From Macrococcus equipercicus (GTDB lineage: Bacteria > Bacillota > Bacilli > Staphylococcales > Staphylococcaceae), in the NCBI RefSeq assembly GCF_004359525.2, contig NZ_SCWC02000007.1:1-64000 (forward strand): a stretch of 64,000 nucleotides of DNA, in the 5' to 3' direction. Shown here one piece after another: positions 1 to 8,747 of this stretch; within the stretch, counting starts at the first letter, position 1; each line of letters opens with the position of its first letter. Made by a program: the position numbers and the translations under genes. Under the pieces are notes generated by a model. The model did no database searches and was not told where the DNA came from. It was given only the letters and a program-made list of their open reading frames with translations.

Positions 1-14
1 AAACTCTCCATAAT
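1..14 (-). rRNA. 16S rRNA gene, 5' end only (partial)
   Basis: Read on the minus strand, the first bases end in TATGGAGAGTTT, which matches the conserved 5' end of staphylococcal 16S rRNA just before the GATCCTGGCTC segment. The rest of the operon lies off the left edge. The exact mature 5' end is set by analogy only. Confidence 0.85.
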
Positions 15-149
15 AGTTTGTCTGATAAAAGCTCGTTGACTGCTTAAGCCAGTCACTCTGAAAGTACTAAAGTACTCAAATTATTGGAATTAACGTTGAC
101 ATATTGTCATTCAGTTTTCAATGTTCATTTTTCGCTGTTACAAGATTAA
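15..149 (-). other. 16S rRNA leader with boxA-like antitermination and processing sequences
   Basis: On the minus strand 98-127 reads TGAACATTGAAAACTG followed by AATGACAATATGTC, closely resembling the boxA-type sequence conserved in Firmicutes rRNA leaders and spacers. Bases 63-76 form a short palindrome (AGTACT on both sides of AA), and further self-complementary sequence precedes the 16S start, as expected for the RNase III processing stalk. Function is inferred from position and similarity. Confidence 0.7.
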
Positions 150-178
150 ATTATATCAGCTATCTTCTTTCGAAGCAA
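150..178 (-). promoter_or_regulatory. rrn promoter, proximal (P2-like)
   Basis: Minus-strand -35 TTGCTT (173-178), 17-bp spacer and a perfect -10 TATAAT (150-155), placed about 135 bp before the 16S start. It is the most downstream of several tandem candidates. Confidence 0.75.
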
Positions 179-250
179 GCCTTTTATTTAGGAAGTTTTA
201 CACTCAAGCGTTAGCTGCTTGTCAGTGTTTTATTCCCTCTTGCATAAAAA

Positions 251-279
251 ATTTTACTCGCTTTTTGTTCTAAAGACAA
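251..279 (-). promoter_or_regulatory. rrn promoter, middle candidate
   Basis: Minus-strand -35 TTGTCT (274-279), 17-bp spacer, -10 TAAAAT (251-256). A weaker fourth candidate, CTGACA-17 bp-TGTAAA, lies at 197-225 between this one and the proximal promoter. Confidence 0.5.
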
Positions 280-355
280 GCGTCTTTTTTACACTTTTCA
301 TCATTTAATTATCAAGCTTTTGCGATGTTTGTCTGCTGTTTTCAGCGACTTTTAT

Positions 356-384
356 ATCTTAACAAGATGACTGGAAAGAGTCAA
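356..384 (-). promoter_or_regulatory. rrn promoter, distal (P1-like)
   Basis: Minus-strand -35 TTGACT (379-384), 17-bp spacer, -10 TAAGAT (356-361). It lies about 340 bp upstream of the 16S start and is the best -35 element of the set. Confidence 0.7.
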
Positions 385-503
385 CAGTTTTTCTGCAATT
401 TTTTTAACTTCTTTTCTCTATAGAAGAAAGCTTATAAGTTTTCTTCTTATTATTAGTGCGCTGAGAAGCTAGCAGCAAAAATCTGTGACTTTTCAGTGGC
501 TTC

Positions 504-533
504 TGCATTATATGAAGATAGATATGCTATAAT
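504..533 (+). promoter_or_regulatory. extended -10 promoter of ygzB
   Basis: TGCTATAAT at 525-533 gives an extended -10 box; the -35 region (around 504-510) is poor. A strong ribosome site AAGGAG (551-556) and the TTG start at 565 follow. Confidence 0.6.
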
Positions 534-564
534 GCTTGCAGTAATTAATCAAGGAGATGATTAT

Positions 565-963
565 TTGAAATTCGCTAAAAAGCCAACAAGTAAAATTAAC
601 CGCATTAGAACATGGGCACTTGCACTGATTTTTATTGCGATGATTGTCATGTACTTAGGTGTTGTGCTGTTTTACTACACGAAAAGTCAGCTGCTGTTCT
701 CATTGTTTTTACTTCTTGGAACATTGGCTTTCATATTAAGTTTTGTCGTGTATTTCTGGATTGGCATGTTATCTACGAGGGCCGTCACAGTGCTCTGTCC
801 GAACTGCAATCAATATACGAAGATGCTGGGCCGTGCTGATATATGTGCCCGCTGTAACGAACCGCTGACGCTGGATCCGACTCTGGCCGGCAAAACATTC
901 GACCAGGACTATAATAACAAACGTAAAAGTAAGAAGCTGGAACAGGAAAGTGAAGCTGAGTAA
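565..963 (+). CDS. ygzB: UPF0295 membrane protein YgzB
   Basis: A 132-residue protein of unknown function in the UPF0295/YgzB family. It has a basic N-terminus, two membrane segments (about residues 17-37 and 45-70), then a zinc-ribbon-like C-terminal part with CPNC and CARC cysteine pairs. An upstream GTG at 496 is open in frame, but TTG at 565 is preferred because AAGGAG lies 8 bases before it and the protein then begins MKFAKK as family members do. It sits between an rRNA operon and perR, the arrangement known at B. subtilis rrnD. No reaction is assigned. Confidence 0.88.
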   Translation: MKFAKKPTSKINRIRTWALALIFIAMIVMYLGVVLFYYTKSQLLFSLFLLLGTLAFILSFVVYFWIGMLSTRAVTVLCPNCNQYTKMLGRADICARCNEPLTLDPTLAGKTFDQDYNNKRKSKKLEQESEAE

Positions 964-998
964 AAAATCACCCTTACAATAAGTAAGGGTGATTTTTT
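962..998. terminator. bidirectional terminator between ygzB and perR
   Basis: Ten-bp stem TCACCCTTAC/GTAAGGGTGA (968-977 with 983-992), A-run on the left and T-run on the right, so it can serve both convergent genes. It overlaps the perR stop codon. Confidence 0.9.
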
Positions 999-1452
999 AC
1001 TGCTCTGCTTTCTGCTGGCACTCAGGACAGATACCATAGATCTCCATCCGGTGGTGAGTGACATTGAAGTTCGTGATGTGTTCTGCTATATTCTCTACTT
1101 CATCTAATCTTGGATAATGGAAGTCGTTAATCTTTCCACATTCGCTGCAAATGATATGGTAATGATTATGTGAGTCAAAATCAAATCGACTAGCTGCATC
1201 GCCATAAGTCAGTTCTTTGACCAGTCCGCTTTCTTTGAAGACTTTCAAGTTATTATAAACCGTCGCTACACTCATACTTGAGTATTGTGGAGCTAACGCC
1301 TTATAGATTTCATCTGCTGTCGGATGGCTATCCGCTTCGATCAAGTAGTTAAGTACGGCTTGTCTCTGCGGTGTAATTCTGACACCACTGTCTCGAAGCT
1401 GCTGTACTGCCTCATGCAGTTTCGCTTCTGCTGAAACACTTTCAACCGCCAT
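997..1452 (-). CDS. perR: peroxide-sensing Fur-family repressor PerR
   Basis: A 151-residue cytoplasmic DNA-binding repressor that senses hydrogen peroxide by metal-catalysed oxidation of ligand histidines. The winged helix covers about residues 15-85. The regulatory metal site is complete: H43, D91, H97, H99 and D110, corresponding to H37, D85, H91, H93 and D104 of B. subtilis PerR. The structural zinc site is C102/C105 and C142/C145. The Asp at the third-shell position that separates PerR from Fur is present. AAGGTGCG precedes the ATG. It lies next to bcp (a peroxiredoxin) and ygzB, the arrangement also seen in B. subtilis. Confidence 0.96.
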   Translation of the reverse strand: MAVESVSAEAKLHEAVQQLRDSGVRITPQRQAVLNYLIEADSHPTADEIYKALAPQYSSMSVATVYNNLKVFKESGLVKELTYGDAASRFDFDSHNHYHIICSECGKINDFHYPRLDEVENIAEHITNFNVTHHRMEIYGICPECQQKAEQ

Positions 1453-1487
1453 ACTCGCACCTTCTTTCTACTTATTTTATTTCTTTC

Positions 1488-1517
1488 ATCATACCTGTAA
1501 AAGTCAAATTGTGTCAA
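1488..1517 (-). promoter_or_regulatory. promoter of perR
   Basis: Minus-strand TTGACA (1512-1517), 18-bp spacer, TATGAT (1488-1493), ending about 35 bp before the perR start. No PerR box (TTATAATNATTATAA type) is visible in this gap, so autoregulation is not evident. Confidence 0.7.
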
Positions 1518-1525
1518 TGTAGATG

Positions 1526-2476
1526 TTAGTAGCCTTTGTCGTAATCGACAAGATTGATGAAGGCGCTGCTGTGCTCGATGCCCTTTTTCAGATTTCCCTT
1601 GAAGATATTAGTCGCCCTAGCATTATAGTGCCTGCTCAATCCGGTAATATGCGGCGTCATGATGACATTAGCTAGTTGATAGAGCGGATTGTCTTCATTG
1701 AGAGGCTCATGCTCATACACATCAAGTGCAGCTTTACGGATCACTCGATTCTCCAGTACTTTCACCAGTGTATCTTCTGCAACCACCGTCCCTCTTCCGA
1801 CGTTGATGAACAGAGCATCTTTCCCCATAGCTTCGAAGTCTTCCCGTGTCAGCAGCTCAATGGTCTCTGCTGTTTCAGGCAGAACATTGACGATGATGTC
1901 AGCTTGCGTGAATGCACTCCTTCTATTAGTAAGCGGCTCTGTCTCGTTAAAATGTTCGACACTCCGCCCGTCTGTATTAACGCCGATAGTCTTCATACCG
2001 AAAGCGCGGGCGATACGCGCTGCGTTCTTTGCGATTTCCCCGGTGCCGATAAAACAGATGGCCTGTTCATAGAGTTCTGAAGTTCTGATTGCCGTCTTGT
2101 AGCCCCGGTTTTCCTGCAGCTCCTGAAACTCAGCCAGATGCTTGTAGTCAGCCATAATATACGCAAATATGAACTCAGCTATTTGTATTTTATGTATGCC
2201 GCGTGCATTCGTCAGTATAATACCCCGTTCTTTCATATAAGAGAGCGGCAGCTTGTTGACACCCGCCACATACCAGACAAGCCATTTCAATTTCGGCATC
2301 TGTCCAAGCAGCGCTTCATCGAGCTTCGTCTGCTGAGCAATCAGTACTTCCACTGACGATAAATCTTCCGGCGTCAAATAATCAAGTGATTCCCGCTCAA
2401 TGAACTCATGCTCATTAAATTCATCTTTCAGCTCATCGAGTAAATGTTTCAGCTTGACTGTTGATACAATTTTCAT
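1526..2476 (-). CDS. D-isomer-specific 2-hydroxyacid dehydrogenase family protein
   Basis: A 316-residue NAD(P)-dependent oxidoreductase. The nucleotide-binding domain starts around residue 140 with GTGEIAK in the GxGxxG position. The catalytic half keeps the family's NVGRG loop, the LDVYEHEPL stretch with the conserved Glu, and the catalytic His in TPHITG. The true substrate is not predictable; annotation as phosphoglycerate dehydrogenase would be over-specific. The start ATG overlaps the bcp stop as ATGA, so the two genes are translationally coupled and transcribed from the bcp side. Confidence 0.85.
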   Translation of the reverse strand: MKIVSTVKLKHLLDELKDEFNEHEFIERESLDYLTPEDLSSVEVLIAQQTKLDEALLGQMPKLKWLVWYVAGVNKLPLSYMKERGIILTNARGIHKIQIAEFIFAYIMADYKHLAEFQELQENRGYKTAIRTSELYEQAICFIGTGEIAKNAARIARAFGMKTIGVNTDGRSVEHFNETEPLTNRRSAFTQADIIVNVLPETAETIELLTREDFEAMGKDALFINVGRGTVVAEDTLVKVLENRVIRKAALDVYEHEPLNEDNPLYQLANVIMTPHITGLSRHYNARATNIFKGNLKKGIEHSSAFINLVDYDKGY

Positions 2477-2922
2477 GACTGTCCCTCCAGTGCTGCAGTA
2501 ATATCGTCGAACTGCTCTTTCACTTTCACTTTGTCAAACCGTCTCATAATTTCAAGATCCGGCCCGATGATTAGTGTCGTCCGGACAATTCCCATCGCTT
2601 CTTTGCCGAAACTCTTCTTCAGCTGATAAATACCCAGCTGTTCGGATAACTTAAACCCGTCATCGACAAGCAGGTCAAATCCGATATGATGCTTGGTGAT
2701 AAAATTTTGGTGCTTCTTCCGGCTGTCTCCACTGATGCCGTATACTTGGATGCCTTTAGCGGCAAAGTACTCAATATGTTCAGTGAAATCAACGGCCTGC
2801 GCGGTGCATGTCGGTGTATTATCCCGCGGATAGAAGTAGAGAATACTCGTTTGTCCGAGCAGCTGCTGCTCTGTAATAAATTCCCCGTGCTGATTCTCCA
2901 GCTGGAATGCCGGTACTTTCAT
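2473..2922 (-). CDS. bcp: thiol peroxidase of the BCP/PrxQ family
   Basis: A 149-residue cytoplasmic peroxiredoxin that reduces hydroperoxides. The peroxidatic cysteine is C39 in TPTCTAQA, and the thioredoxin fold covers the whole chain. It is the only cysteine in the protein: the position of the usual resolving cysteine five residues later is Ala-Val-Asp, so this looks like a 1-Cys form that needs an external thiol. AGGAGGGG precedes the ATG. It is divergent from hemL2 and followed by the dehydrogenase in an ATGA overlap; perR lies just beyond, fitting a peroxide-stress role. Confidence 0.93.
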   Translation of the reverse strand: MKVPAFQLENQHGEFITEQQLLGQTSILYFYPRDNTPTCTAQAVDFTEHIEYFAAKGIQVYGISGDSRKKHQNFITKHHIGFDLLVDDGFKLSEQLGIYQLKKSFGKEAMGIVRTTLIIGPDLEIMRRFDKVKVKEQFDDITAALEGQS

Positions 2923-3002
2923 AATTGCCCCTCCTGTTCAAAGTTCACTCCTATTTATGTTACGATATGTTATGTAAAATATTAAGCAAAAGAGGTTATA
3001 GT

Positions 3003-4301
3003 ATGAAATTTACAGAGTCAGAACGAGTTCAGCAGGAAGCAGAACAGTATATTTTAGGCGGCGTCAATTCACCGTCCCGCTCTTATAAAGCAGTCGGCGG
3101 CGGTGCCCCGGTCGTCATGGAGCGCGGCGATGGTGCCTACTTCTATGATGCCGACGGCAATCAATACATCGACTACCTGGCAGCGTACGGTCCGATTATT
3201 GCCGGCCATGCCCACCCGCATATTACTGAAGCCATCAACAAAGCGGCTGAAACCGGTATATTATTCGGAACGCCGACTAAACACGAAGTAACGTTCGCTA
3301 AAATGCTGCAGGAGGCTATTCCTTCCCTTGAAAAAGTCCGTTTCGTCAATTCAGGGACAGAAGCCGTGATGACAACGATCCGCGTCGCCCGCGCCTATAC
3401 AAAGCGCGATAAAATCATCAAGTTTGCCGGCTGTTACCACGGTCATTCTGACTTAGTGCTCGTGGCAGCAGGCAGCGGACCCAGCCAGTTAGGAACACCT
3501 GATTCTGCCGGCGTCCCTAAAAGTGTCGCCCAGGAAGTGATCACTGTTCCGTTCAATGATATTGAGTCATTCAAAGAAGCCGTGAATCATTTCAGCGACC
3601 AGATTGCAGCCGTACTCGTTGAACCGATTGTCGGTAACTTCGGTATTGTTGAACCTGTATCTGGATTCCTTGAAGCTGTGAATGACATTGCCCACGCTAA
3701 TGGTTCACTCGTCATCTATGATGAAGTCATCACAGCATTCCGCTTCTGCTACGGCGGCGCCCAGGATATGCTCGGCGTGAAACCTGACTTGACAGCGTTC
3801 GGCAAGATCATCGGCGGCGGACTGCCGATTGGTGCTTACGGCGGCCGGCAGGATATTATGGAGCAGGTCGCACCGCTCGGCAAGGCGTATCAGGCAGGCA
3901 CGATGGCAGGTAACCCGCTCAGTATGCAGGCAGGCATCGCCCTACTTGAAGTCATTAAAGAGGAAGGCACTTACGACTACCTCGACCGGCTCGGCAAGCA
4001 GCTGGAAGACGGCATCAATGCATTGATCACAGAATATGAGATCCCTGCGACCATCAACCGCTTAAAAGGGGCCATGACCATCTACTTCACGACTGAGAAA
4101 GTCACAAGTTACGAGCAGGCTGAAAATACAGACGGCGAACTGTTCGCCCGCTTCTTCAAACTGATGCTTAATCAAGGCATTAACTTAGCTCCTTCTAAAT
4201 ATGAAGCATGGTTTATCACCATCAGACATACAGAAGAAGATATCAAACAGACATTGCTCGCTGTTGAAAACAGTTTCAAGCAGCTTTCTCTTGTAAAGTA
4301 A
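3003..4301 (+). CDS. hemL2: glutamate-1-semialdehyde 2,1-aminomutase (second type)
   Basis: A 432-residue PLP enzyme that converts glutamate-1-semialdehyde to 5-aminolevulinate in haem synthesis. The cofactor lysine is K268 in [16 protein letters not shown] and YHGHSD motifs are present. ATG at 3003 is chosen over the upstream in-frame codon at 2925 because AGAGG lies just before it and the product then matches the usual family length. Firmicutes often carry a second copy (gsaB/hemL2) outside the hem operon; its position beside bcp and perR matches gsaB of B. subtilis. The gap of about 80 bp to bcp must hold divergent promoters. Confidence 0.93.
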   Translation: MKFTESERVQQEAEQYILGGVNSPSRSYKAVGGGAPVVMERGDGAYFYDADGNQYIDYLAAYGPIIAGHAHPHITEAINKAAETGILFGTPTKHEVTFAKMLQEAIPSLEKVRFVNSGTEAVMTTIRVARAYTKRDKIIKFAGCYHGHSDLVLVAAGSGPSQLGTPDSAGVPKSVAQEVITVPFNDIESFKEAVNHFSDQIAAVLVEPIVGNFGIVEPVSGFLEAVNDIAHANGSLVIYDEVITAFRFCYGGAQDMLGVKPDLTAFGKIIGGGLPIGAYGGRQDIMEQVAPLGKAYQAGTMAGNPLSMQAGIALLEVIKEEGTYDYLDRLGKQLEDGINALITEYEIPATINRLKGAMTIYFTTEKVTSYEQAENTDGELFARFFKLMLNQGINLAPSKYEAWFITIRHTEEDIKQTLLAVENSFKQLSLVK

Positions 4302-4351
4302 AGAGGGATACTGTATAAGAATAGTATCATCTTAATAAATGAGGTTACTAT

Positions 4352-5443
4352 ATGAAACTAGGGGCTCGAATATTCAAGACAGGTGTCTCCATAGCACTGG
4401 CACTGTTTTTAGCACAGTTTATCAGTCTTCAGGGTTCAGTTGTCTCCGGCATTTCAGCGTTGTTCGCGATGCAGCCGAGCGTCTACAAATCTTATAAGAC
4501 TATTATCGAGCAGTTTCAAGGAAATATCATCGGCGCTTTACTTGCTGTCGCCATGGTCCAGCTGTTTGGTGTCCATATTTTAATCATCGCGCTGTCATCC
4601 ATTATACTGATCGCCGTGCTCTCTCAGCTCAAACTGCAGAACGTTACCGGCCTTGCAGTTGTCACCCAGCTGATCATCATGGATCACCATCAAGGAGATT
4701 TCTTTCAGACCGCACTCATGCGCTTTGCCTTCGTGATGATCGGTGTGATCAGCGCGTCCATCGTCAACCTTGTTTTTCTGCCGCCGAAGTATGAGACAAA
4801 GCTTTACTACAACTGCTTGAATGTGTGCGGTGATATTTTCAAATGGATCCGGCTCAGCATCAACGGCACAAGCGAATATCATATCGTAAAAAAAGATCTG
4901 GAAGAGTTTCACTCGCGAATTACATCGCTCGAATCCCAGTACAATCTGTACAAGGATGAGCGGGCCTATACTAAGCGCCAGGCTTATCAGAACACCCGCA
5001 AGAAAATATTGTTCAAAGAAATGATCAGTGCAACACGCAAGGCATATGAGCTGCTCAGAAAACTGAATCGCTATGAAAACGATATTTTGAATCTGCCGGA
5101 AGACTTAAGAATACAGATGAAATTTGAACTGGATGAACTAATGAGCTATCACGAGGAACTGCTGATGCGTGTGACGAACAAAGTATCACTCGGCCGCGCC
5201 GCGAATACCTCACTCGTCAATGACCAGTTCAAAGAAGACCTGCTTGATGTCTACTTAAAAGAGCTGAACAGCTATCATGCCCGTGAAGAAAATTACTACA
5301 AGCAGCACGTTTTTCAAGTCATCGGTGCGATGTTTGAATACCGCGAAAAACTGGAACACTTGGATACGCTCACTCACAGCTTCTACAACTATCATAAAGA
5401 AGAAAAGAAAATCACTGTCGAAGATGAGAATTTCGATATGTAA
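4352..5443 (+). CDS. aromatic acid exporter family (YgaE/UPF0421-like) membrane protein
   Basis: A 363-residue protein with about four to five membrane segments in residues 1-145, ending at the family motif VFLPPKYE, followed by a long charged helical cytoplasmic domain (150-345, coiled-coil like). The fold is that of the ArAE_1/FUSC family, whose substrates are unknown here. It follows hemL2 by 50 bases and ends at a strong terminator, so the two probably share a transcript. A paralogue with the same layout is at 25761-26747. Confidence 0.8.
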   Translation: MKLGARIFKTGVSIALALFLAQFISLQGSVVSGISALFAMQPSVYKSYKTIIEQFQGNIIGALLAVAMVQLFGVHILIIALSSIILIAVLSQLKLQNVTGLAVVTQLIIMDHHQGDFFQTALMRFAFVMIGVISASIVNLVFLPPKYETKLYYNCLNVCGDIFKWIRLSINGTSEYHIVKKDLEEFHSRITSLESQYNLYKDERAYTKRQAYQNTRKKILFKEMISATRKAYELLRKLNRYENDILNLPEDLRIQMKFELDELMSYHEELLMRVTNKVSLGRAANTSLVNDQFKEDLLDVYLKELNSYHAREENYYKQHVFQVIGAMFEYREKLEHLDTLTHSFYNYHKEEKKITVEDENFDM

Positions 5444-5469
5444 TCTGTCATGACTTATTCGTTATCACA

Positions 5470-5517
5470 ATAACCCCCCTCACTTTTAGTTACACTAAAA
5501 GTGAGGGGGGTTATTTT
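5470..5517. terminator. strong bidirectional terminator
   Basis: A perfect 20-bp stem (5471-5490 with 5494-5513) around a 3-base loop, with CCCCCC/GGGGGG near its base and a T-run after it. It separates the convergent membrane-protein and mpg genes. Confidence 0.93.
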
Positions 5518-5540
5518 TTGTCAGCTATCTATAAATATCC

Positions 5541-6143
5541 TTACAGCCATCCAAGCTGCTGTGCCGGTTTCACGCGGTCTTTTGACACATACGGATTTCC
5601 TTTGACGGTGAAGCGGTACAAATAATCGACCGCTTCTTCTTTATTGGCGATGCCGATTCTCTTTGATTCAAGGATCACTTCAGGGCTGCGCCCTGCTTCA
5701 ATTAAGATCGGTCCTTCATTCAGTTTCAGACCATTATGCAGGTCACGCTTCACGCCAAGGCTTTTCGTCAATTTCCCCGGTCCGTCTGTCAGATGATCTG
5801 TTCTGCCGCGCCGCTCCTGCATCACATCGATTCCTTCCAGCGGTTCTATCGCCCGGATCAGCACTCCTTCAGGCGACTCTTGATCACGCGTGATGAAATT
5901 CATACAGTGATGGCCATGCATCGTATAGACATAGATTGTCCCGTAATCCCTGAACATCATCTCATTTTTCTTCGTCCGTCTGCCGCCGAATGCATGGGCC
6001 GCTTTATCATGAATCCCTAAATACGCTTCAACTTCTGTAATATAGCCTGACGTCGTCGTGCCGTCAACGATAGTCGTCAGTTTTTTGCCGAGCAGCGCTT
6101 TTGCTGCGGCCAATGTGTCATCTTCCATAAAACTTAAGTCCAT
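5541..6143 (-). CDS. mpg: 3-methyladenine DNA glycosylase (AAG/MPG family)
   Basis: A 200-residue monofunctional glycosylase that removes alkylated purines such as 3-methyladenine from DNA, starting base excision repair. The family signature is clear: an early TEVEAYLG block with the catalytic Glu, then YGTIYVYTMHGHHCMNF-type sequence and the DGPGKLTKSLG motif. Length is normal. GAGGAG precedes the ATG. It has its own terminators on both sides and is therefore probably monocistronic. Confidence 0.94.
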   Translation of the reverse strand: MDLSFMEDDTLAAAKALLGKKLTTIVDGTTTSGYITEVEAYLGIHDKAAHAFGGRRTKKNEMMFRDYGTIYVYTMHGHHCMNFITRDQESPEGVLIRAIEPLEGIDVMQERRGRTDHLTDGPGKLTKSLGVKRDLHNGLKLNEGPILIEAGRSPEVILESKRIGIANKEEAVDYLYRFTVKGNPYVSKDRVKPAQQLGWL

Positions 6144-6173
6144 TTATATCTCCTCTTTCACTTCGGTGTTCTT

Positions 6174-6216
6174 ATAAAAATACCCCTGATGTATGGTTAT
6201 CATACATCAGGGGTAT
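6174..6216 (-). terminator. terminator of the Sav1866-like gene
   Basis: A 16-bp stem (6180-6195 with 6201-6216) around a 5-base loop; on the minus strand it is followed by a T-rich run. It lies just after the stop of the ABC exporter and before mpg. Confidence 0.9.
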
Positions 6217-6224
6217 ACCGGAAG

Positions 6225-7967
6225 TTAACCTTCCAGATGCTGTATCGTATAAAGATTGTAATAATGTGATTCATTCTGCATCAGTTCCTGATGCGTGCCT
6301 GTCTCAACGATTTCACCGTTCTGCACGACTACAATTTTGTCTGCATGAGTAATTGTTGACAGACGATGGGCGACGATGACTGTTGTCCGGTCCTGAGACA
6401 ATATCTCGAGTGCCTCCTGGATGACTGCCTCACTTTCAAGGTCAAGCGCACTAGTCGCTTCATCAAGAATTAAGATCGGTGGATTTTTCAGGAACACACG
6501 GGCGATAGCAACGCGCTGCTTCTGCCCGCCTGATAACTTAACGCCGCGCTCACCGACTTCAGTGTCATAACCGGCGGGCAGACTCATGATGAAGTCATGG
6601 GCGTTGGCAAGCTTCGCCGCATAGATCATCTCATCTTCTGTCGCATCCGGTTTACCGAGCAGTATATTCTCTCTGATGGATTCTGAGAACAGAATATTGT
6701 CCTGCATGACCATGCCGATCTGACTGCGCAGACTTGCTATCGTATAAGCATCTATCGGCCGGCCGTCAATCAGAATTCTACCTGATGTCACATCGTAAAA
6801 TCTCGGAATCAGACTGATCATCGTAGATTTACCGCCGCCGCTCATACCGACGAACGCAACAGTCTGACCGCTCTCAATATCAAGACTGACATGACGGAGC
6901 ACTTCACTTTCATCTTCATTATATTTGAAGCCGACCTGCTCAAATGTAATGCCGCCATGCTCGATTGTCATCGCTTTGGCACCGGGTTTATCAACGATGT
7001 CATAAGGTTCATCAAACAGCTGGAACATTCTGTCCATCGACGCTAAACTTTGTGTCAAAGTCGTCGATGATGAAACGAGTCGTCTTAACGGGCCATAGAG
7101 CCGGTCAAGATAGGCGATGAACGCCGCAAGACTGCCGACCGTCATGCCATCATTGATAACGAAATAAGCACCGAAGCCGACGACAAGGAGCGGCCCGATA
7201 TCGGTTACCGTATTGATGACAGCAAAACTTTTCGCATTCCACTTTGCATGTTCAGTCGCCTTTGTCAGGAAGTTCATGTTTCTCTTGTTGAAGCGTTCGT
7301 TCTCATTCTCTTCAATAGCGAAGCTTTTAATGACCGTCATCCCCTGCACCCGTTCATGCAGGAAGCCCTGCACTTCTGCCAGTGACTGCGACCGTCTGCG
7401 GGTCAGCTTACGGAGATTGCCGAAGAAATAATAAACACTGAAAATGTAAAACGGGAAGATAATAAGTGAGACAAGCGTCAGCTTAGCATCCATCGTCCAC
7501 ATAATGGCCAGGGCAATAATGATAGTGACAAGATCAAGCCAGACATTCATAAGCCCTGTGACAATGAAATCTTTCGTTGATTCCACATCATTGATAACAC
7601 GTGAAATCACCTCGCCGACTTTATTGTTCGCATAGAAGCGGACACTTAACGCCTGGAGATGACGGTATAACTTTTTACGTATATCATAAAGAATTTTGTT
7701 GCTCGTCCACTGCGCTAAATACTGCCGGTAATATTCGACCGGCGGCCGGATGACCGTAAAGATAAAGCCGAAGATCAGCAGCACGCGCAGCAGCGCATCT
7801 TTTTTATCTGCAAGTGACATCGTGTGACTGCCGATGACATCGTCAATGACATATTTAATAAGCAGTGGTATTAACAGCGGTATACCAAACTTCAGTATAC
7901 CGATTAAGATCGTCAGTATGATCAGCCATGTATAAGGCTTAACAAACTGCAGATACCTTCTGAACAT
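6225..7967 (-). CDS. Sav1866-type multidrug/lipid ABC exporter, half transporter
   Basis: A 580-residue homodimeric ABC exporter of the inner membrane. The N-terminal half has six transmembrane helices; the C-terminal half has Walker [10 protein letters not shown] (about 374), signature LSGGQKQR, Walker [13 protein letters not shown] and switch His in VAHRLST. The sequence is very close along its length to S. aureus Sav1866, with blocks such as [18 protein letters not shown] shared. The family exports drugs and amphiphiles; the natural substrate is unknown. Good AAGGAG before the ATG. Upstream lies a 155-bp gap with an inverted repeat that may be its leader. Confidence 0.95.
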   Translation of the reverse strand: MFRRYLQFVKPYTWLIILTILIGILKFGIPLLIPLLIKYVIDDVIGSHTMSLADKKDALLRVLLIFGFIFTVIRPPVEYYRQYLAQWTSNKILYDIRKKLYRHLQALSVRFYANNKVGEVISRVINDVESTKDFIVTGLMNVWLDLVTIIIALAIMWTMDAKLTLVSLIIFPFYIFSVYYFFGNLRKLTRRRSQSLAEVQGFLHERVQGMTVIKSFAIEENENERFNKRNMNFLTKATEHAKWNAKSFAVINTVTDIGPLLVVGFGAYFVINDGMTVGSLAAFIAYLDRLYGPLRRLVSSSTTLTQSLASMDRMFQLFDEPYDIVDKPGAKAMTIEHGGITFEQVGFKYNEDESEVLRHVSLDIESGQTVAFVGMSGGGKSTMISLIPRFYDVTSGRILIDGRPIDAYTIASLRSQIGMVMQDNILFSESIRENILLGKPDATEDEMIYAAKLANAHDFIMSLPAGYDTEVGERGVKLSGGQKQRVAIARVFLKNPPILILDEATSALDLESEAVIQEALEILSQDRTTVIVAHRLSTITHADKIVVVQNGEIVETGTHQELMQNESHYYNLYTIQHLEG

Positions 7968-8122
7968 TCAATCATCTCCTTAAAATGTAAGAGCCCGAGA
8001 TAACATCCTCCTTCTTCGAACTGAACTTCACCGATGAAACCGGAGACGCAATGCTGGTTGTCCGATCCATGAAGCAGGCACGTCTTTCTATGTTCGAAGA
8101 AATATAGATATTAGTCTCAGAC
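7968..8122. other. intergenic region with nested inverted repeat, possible structured RNA
   Basis: Perfect 10-base arms TTCTTCGAAC (8012-8021) and GTTCGAAGAA (8092-8101) enclose 70 bases. Inside are CTTCA/TGAAG (8026-8030 with 8070-8074) and, better on the plus strand, AACCGG/CTGGTT (8038-8043 with 8054-8059, one G-U pair). The inner loop AGACG (8044-8048) is complementary to CGTCT (8081-8085), a possible pseudoknot. No known riboswitch was recognised and no T-run follows. It could be the leader of the Sav1866-like gene or a small plus-strand coding remnant. Confidence 0.35.
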
Positions 8123-8674
8123 TCAGTCTTCCATCATACGTTTTTGCAGATGAAAACGTTCCTGCCAGACTTTAATAAAGTCAGGCGCAAATGGTCCTTT
8201 TTTTCGTTCAATCCATTGCTGCAAAGTATCAACGTTTCTTCTCAGGATCTGATCAATCGCCGCCGGATAGTTCATCTGTTTCATATGCTGCTGATACTCA
8301 TCCTCATCCAGCAAGTGATATTTGCCATTTGGGTATACCTTGATATCCAGATCATAATCAATATATTTGATTGCCTCTGTATCATAGACAAAGGGTGACG
8401 ACAGATTACAGTAATAGTAGACGCCGTCTTCTCTGAACATGCAGATAACATTGAACCAGTACTCTGCATGGAAATAGACAATCGCCGGTTCTCTCGTAAT
8501 CCAGGTTCGTCCATCACTTTCAGTGACAAGTGTCCGGTTATTCCCCCCAATGATGACGTGATTCGTTCCCTTTAAAATCGTTGTTTCAGACCAGACGCGG
8601 TGGATTTTCCCGTTATGCTTATAACTTTGAATCTGCACGCTCTGGCCTTCTTTTGGTATGGATTCTTTGACCAT
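8123..8674 (-). CDS. nucleoside tri/diphosphatase, DUF402 (YgaC/Ntdp)
   Basis: A 183-residue cytoplasmic protein nearly identical in pattern to the S. aureus nucleoside tri- and diphosphatase Ntdp. Conserved blocks include KIHRVW near residue 20, [12 protein letters not shown]-like sequence, and the metal-binding acidic [11 protein letters not shown] and LLDEDEY stretches. The in-frame GTG 12 bases upstream lies inside the ribosome site AGGTGGTG, so ATG at 8674 is chosen and gives the family N-terminus [10 protein letters not shown]. It neighbours the ABC exporter as ygaC neighbours ygaD in Bacillus. Minus-strand TGCTATAAT upstream (about 8716) is a likely -10. Confidence 0.9.
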   Translation of the reverse strand: MVKESIPKEGQSVQIQSYKHNGKIHRVWSETTILKGTNHVIIGGNNRTLVTESDGRTWITREPAIVYFHAEYWFNVICMFREDGVYYYCNLSSPFVYDTEAIKYIDYDLDIKVYPNGKYHLLDEDEYQQHMKQMNYPAAIDQILRRNVDTLQQWIERKKGPFAPDFIKVWQERFHLQKRMMED

Positions 8675-8747
8675 GTTCCACACCACCTAATGAATAGTAT
8701 TTGCATACATATTATAGCATAGATTGTGCAGCATGAAACGAATTTGT

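Noticed and set aside
1676-2080. Long plus-strand open frames opposite the dehydrogenase gene
   Set aside because: Antisense shadows of a conserved gene without ribosome sites; the same applies to many other long frames opposite ligA, pcrA, gatA and the ABC exporter.
1526-2476. Calling the 2-hydroxyacid dehydrogenase SerA
   Set aside because: It is only 316 residues, lacks the ACT/ASB regulatory domains and has no serine-pathway neighbours.
8026-8060. SAM-I-like string CCGATGAAACCGG on the plus strand
   Set aside because: The other invariant SAM-I parts (AGAG...GGAGGGAC entry, GCAACC, closing helix and terminator) are absent and the strand does not precede a suitable gene.
8000-8106. 36-codon open stretch on the plus strand and a longer one on the minus strand in the same interval
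   Set aside because: No ribosome site and no start codon at the beginning of either stretch; both may simply result from the palindromic sequence. Kept only as an alternative in the finding.
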